Shown: one piece after another, positions 5,748 through 6,880 of the stretch
How positions within the stretch are numbered: position 1 is the first letter of the stretch
How the letters are laid out: every line of letters begins with the position of its first letter
Assembly (NCBI GenBank): GCA_023257495.1
Contig: JALRCC010000265.1
Coordinates: 1 to 6,880 of the forward strand
DNA from: Rugosibacter sp.
GTDB taxonomy: Bacteria; Pseudomonadota; Gammaproteobacteria; Burkholderiales; Rhodocyclaceae
DNA: 6,880 bases
Direction: 5' to 3'
The notes under the pieces: model-generated
Database searches by the model: none
What the model saw: the letters and a program-made list of their open reading frames with translations, nothing else
Told to the model about the DNA's origin: nothing
Program-made: the position numbers and the translations under genes

Positions 5748-6512
5748 ATGAAGTTCGATGCCGAGGCGCGCCACGTTGCGCGGCCAGAAATCGCTTATGA
5801 CGAAGCGCTGCCAATTAGCTTGCGACGGGAAGAAGTCGCTGCCGCTATTCTTCAACATCAGGTGGTCATCATCTGTGGCGAAACCGGCTCGGGCAAGACC
5901 ACGCAACTGCCAAAAATCTGTTTGGAGATCGGGCGCGGGTTGAATGGACTCATCGGTCACACGCAACCGCGCCGGATTGCCGCACGCGCTACGGCGGCGC
6001 GGATTGCGCAGGAACTGAAGTCTGAACTGGGCCGTCATGTCGGCTTCAAGATACGGTTTACGGATCGCGTCTCGATGGAGACTTACATCAAGCTGATGAC
6101 CGACGGCATCTTGCTGGCCGAGACACAAACCGATCCCTTGCTGCGGCAATATGACACGCTCATCATCGACGAAGCGCACGAGCGCAGCTTGAACATCGAC
6201 TTCATGCTGGGCTACCTGAAACAGTTGTTGCCCAAGCGGCCCGACCTGAAAGTGATCGTGACCTCGGCCACGCTGGACGCCGAGCGGTTCAGCCAGCATT
6301 TTGCGAGCCATGGCAAAGGCGCGCCGGTGATTGAAGTTTCCGGGCGGCTGTATCCGATCGAGACGCGCTATCGGCCCTGGTCCGAGGCTGCGGTTGCCAG
6401 TCAGGTTTCTGGTAGCAAAGGTGCATCCGATCGGGACATCAATGAGGCGATTGTTGACGCGGTAAGCGAAGCACACCGCGCAGGGCCGGGCGATGTGCTG
6501 GTGTTTCTGCCA
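5748..6512 (+). CDS. hrpA: ATP-dependent RNA helicase HrpA, N-terminal part (cut at residue 255)
   Basis: A DEAH-box RNA helicase of superfamily 2; HrpA acts on mRNA and on stalled or collided ribosomes. Visible motifs in order: Walker [11 protein letters not shown] (44-53), motif Ia [10 protein letters not shown] (71-80), [10 protein letters not shown] (117-125), Walker B box [12 protein letters not shown] (141-152), motif III TSAT (172-175), and GDVLVFLP (248-255). Full-length HrpA is about 1300 residues and should continue with GEREIR after FLP. Here family similarity stops dead at that point although the frame stays open to a stop at 6867-6869. The 118 extra residues are an antisense reading of a carboxylase gene and should not be counted as HrpA. 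The ATG 22 bases after crcB has no obvious ribosome binding site, which suggests read-through translation from crcB. The gene truncation is probably a sequence chimera and not biology. Confidence 0.93.
6507..6512. other. Chimeric junction between hrpA and a carboxylase gene
   Basis: Bacterial HrpA coding sequence (plus strand) ends and carboxylase coding sequence (minus strand) begins within these bases. The hexamer ctgcca can be read as the end of either gene, which is short microhomology. Neither transposon ends nor a target-site duplication are visible. By hand count, GC falls from 38/60 at 6241-6300 to 31/60 at 6541-6600. Confidence 0.75.
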
Positions 6513-6880
6513 TTCTGCAATAAGCCCGACCTCCATGAGTCCCAAGAAATCGTATGCGTAGGTGGATCCAACACGACGAGCAATTGCACGCTTCGTCTGT
6601 ACTATGTTGCTGGTGCTGTAAGGATCAAGGAAGCAAATTTCTCCCATGCCATCCTCGGAGTCAGGGTCAACCACGCAGTACTGATCAGCAACGCCTGTTA
6701 CTGGATCAGGCTTTTCGAGGAAAACAGACGCTTTCAGCCATTCACCCTCAACAGACGACGCAACAAGGCGGACAGATTGAGTGACAGGCTCACCATCCGA
6801 ACCGACAGATTGAATGCGAACCTTGACTTCGATCTCGTCAACTCGGAGCTTCAGGAGACGAGGAGCTAGCTCACTCTTCA
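6510..6880 (-). CDS. Eukaryote-type multidomain acetyl-CoA carboxylase, internal fragment
   Basis: The minus strand is open in one frame for 123 codons, entering from outside the window. It reads in part [18 protein letters not shown], then [20 protein letters not shown] and [21 protein letters not shown]. From memory this aligns with human ACC1 around RPRLWKLRVLQAELKINI, then LLQSKRF and LGTTYIYDIPEMF. That is the end of the central region and the start of the carboxyltransferase domain. Homomeric enzymes of this kind make malonyl-CoA for fatty acid synthesis in eukaryotic cytosol or plastid. Usual bacterial carboxylases are split into subunits and lack this central region. No intron occurs in the fragment. 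Codons favour T-ending forms (GTT, GCT, CGT, TCT), unlike hrpA beside it. The host lineage cannot be told from this; an alga or protist sequenced with the bacterium would fit. Confidence 0.8.

Noticed and set aside
6507..6512. Insertion sequence or transposon disrupting hrpA
   Set aside because: There are no terminal inverted repeats, no transposase and no target duplication within view. The inserted DNA is carboxylase coding sequence running to the window end.

Overview
The window is bacterial DNA for about its first 6.5 kb. The last 370 bases or so appear to come from a different source. The bacterial part looks like a proteobacterium, most likely a betaproteobacterium. This rests on a GlnRS carrying an extra N-terminal segment that I associate with that group, on a DEAH helicase of the HrpA type found in beta- and gammaproteobacteria, and on moderately high GC with strong purine-rich ribosome binding sites. 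The taxon is an inference; nothing here fixes a genus.

Left part (1 to about 3300, all genes on the minus strand) is the integrase end of an integrated mobile island. In transcription order it has: a P4-type tyrosine recombinase (1840-3099); a 260-residue protein of unknown function whose start lies 9 bases after the integrase stop (1048-1830); a 118-base gap with two inverted repeats; an AlpA-family DNA-binding regulator (718-930); a 55-residue basic small protein (539-706); and the N-terminal part of a PriCT-2/toprim-type primase that runs off the window (1-542). The last three are packed as one translational unit. The int, alpA, primase order is that of P4-like satellites and related replicating islands: integration and excision, their regulator, then autonomous replication.

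Between the integrase and the chromosome (3100-3499) there is no gene, but there is much small-scale structure. It holds three GTGGGTAG motifs in mixed orientation just upstream of int (probable arm-type recombinase sites), a CCCTTG/CAAGGG hairpin, a 14-base match to the 3' end of a tRNA-Ser (possible attachment core), a helically phased array of about six 10-base units, and a 13-base tandem duplication next to glnS.

Right of that is ordinary chromosome: glnS (glutaminyl-tRNA synthetase, minus strand, 3500-5266), divergent from crcB (fluoride channel, plus strand, about 5333-5725), then hrpA (DEAH-box RNA helicase, plus strand, from 5748).

HrpA stops matching its family abruptly at residue 255 (about base 6510). 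From there to the window end the minus strand encodes a clean, intron-free stretch of a eukaryote-type multidomain acetyl-CoA carboxylase, covering the end of the central region and the start of the carboxyltransferase domain. Both frames are cut at the same point with a few shared bases. The simplest reading is a chimeric junction from assembly or library preparation between a bacterium and a co-sequenced eukaryote. A real transfer event is much less likely.
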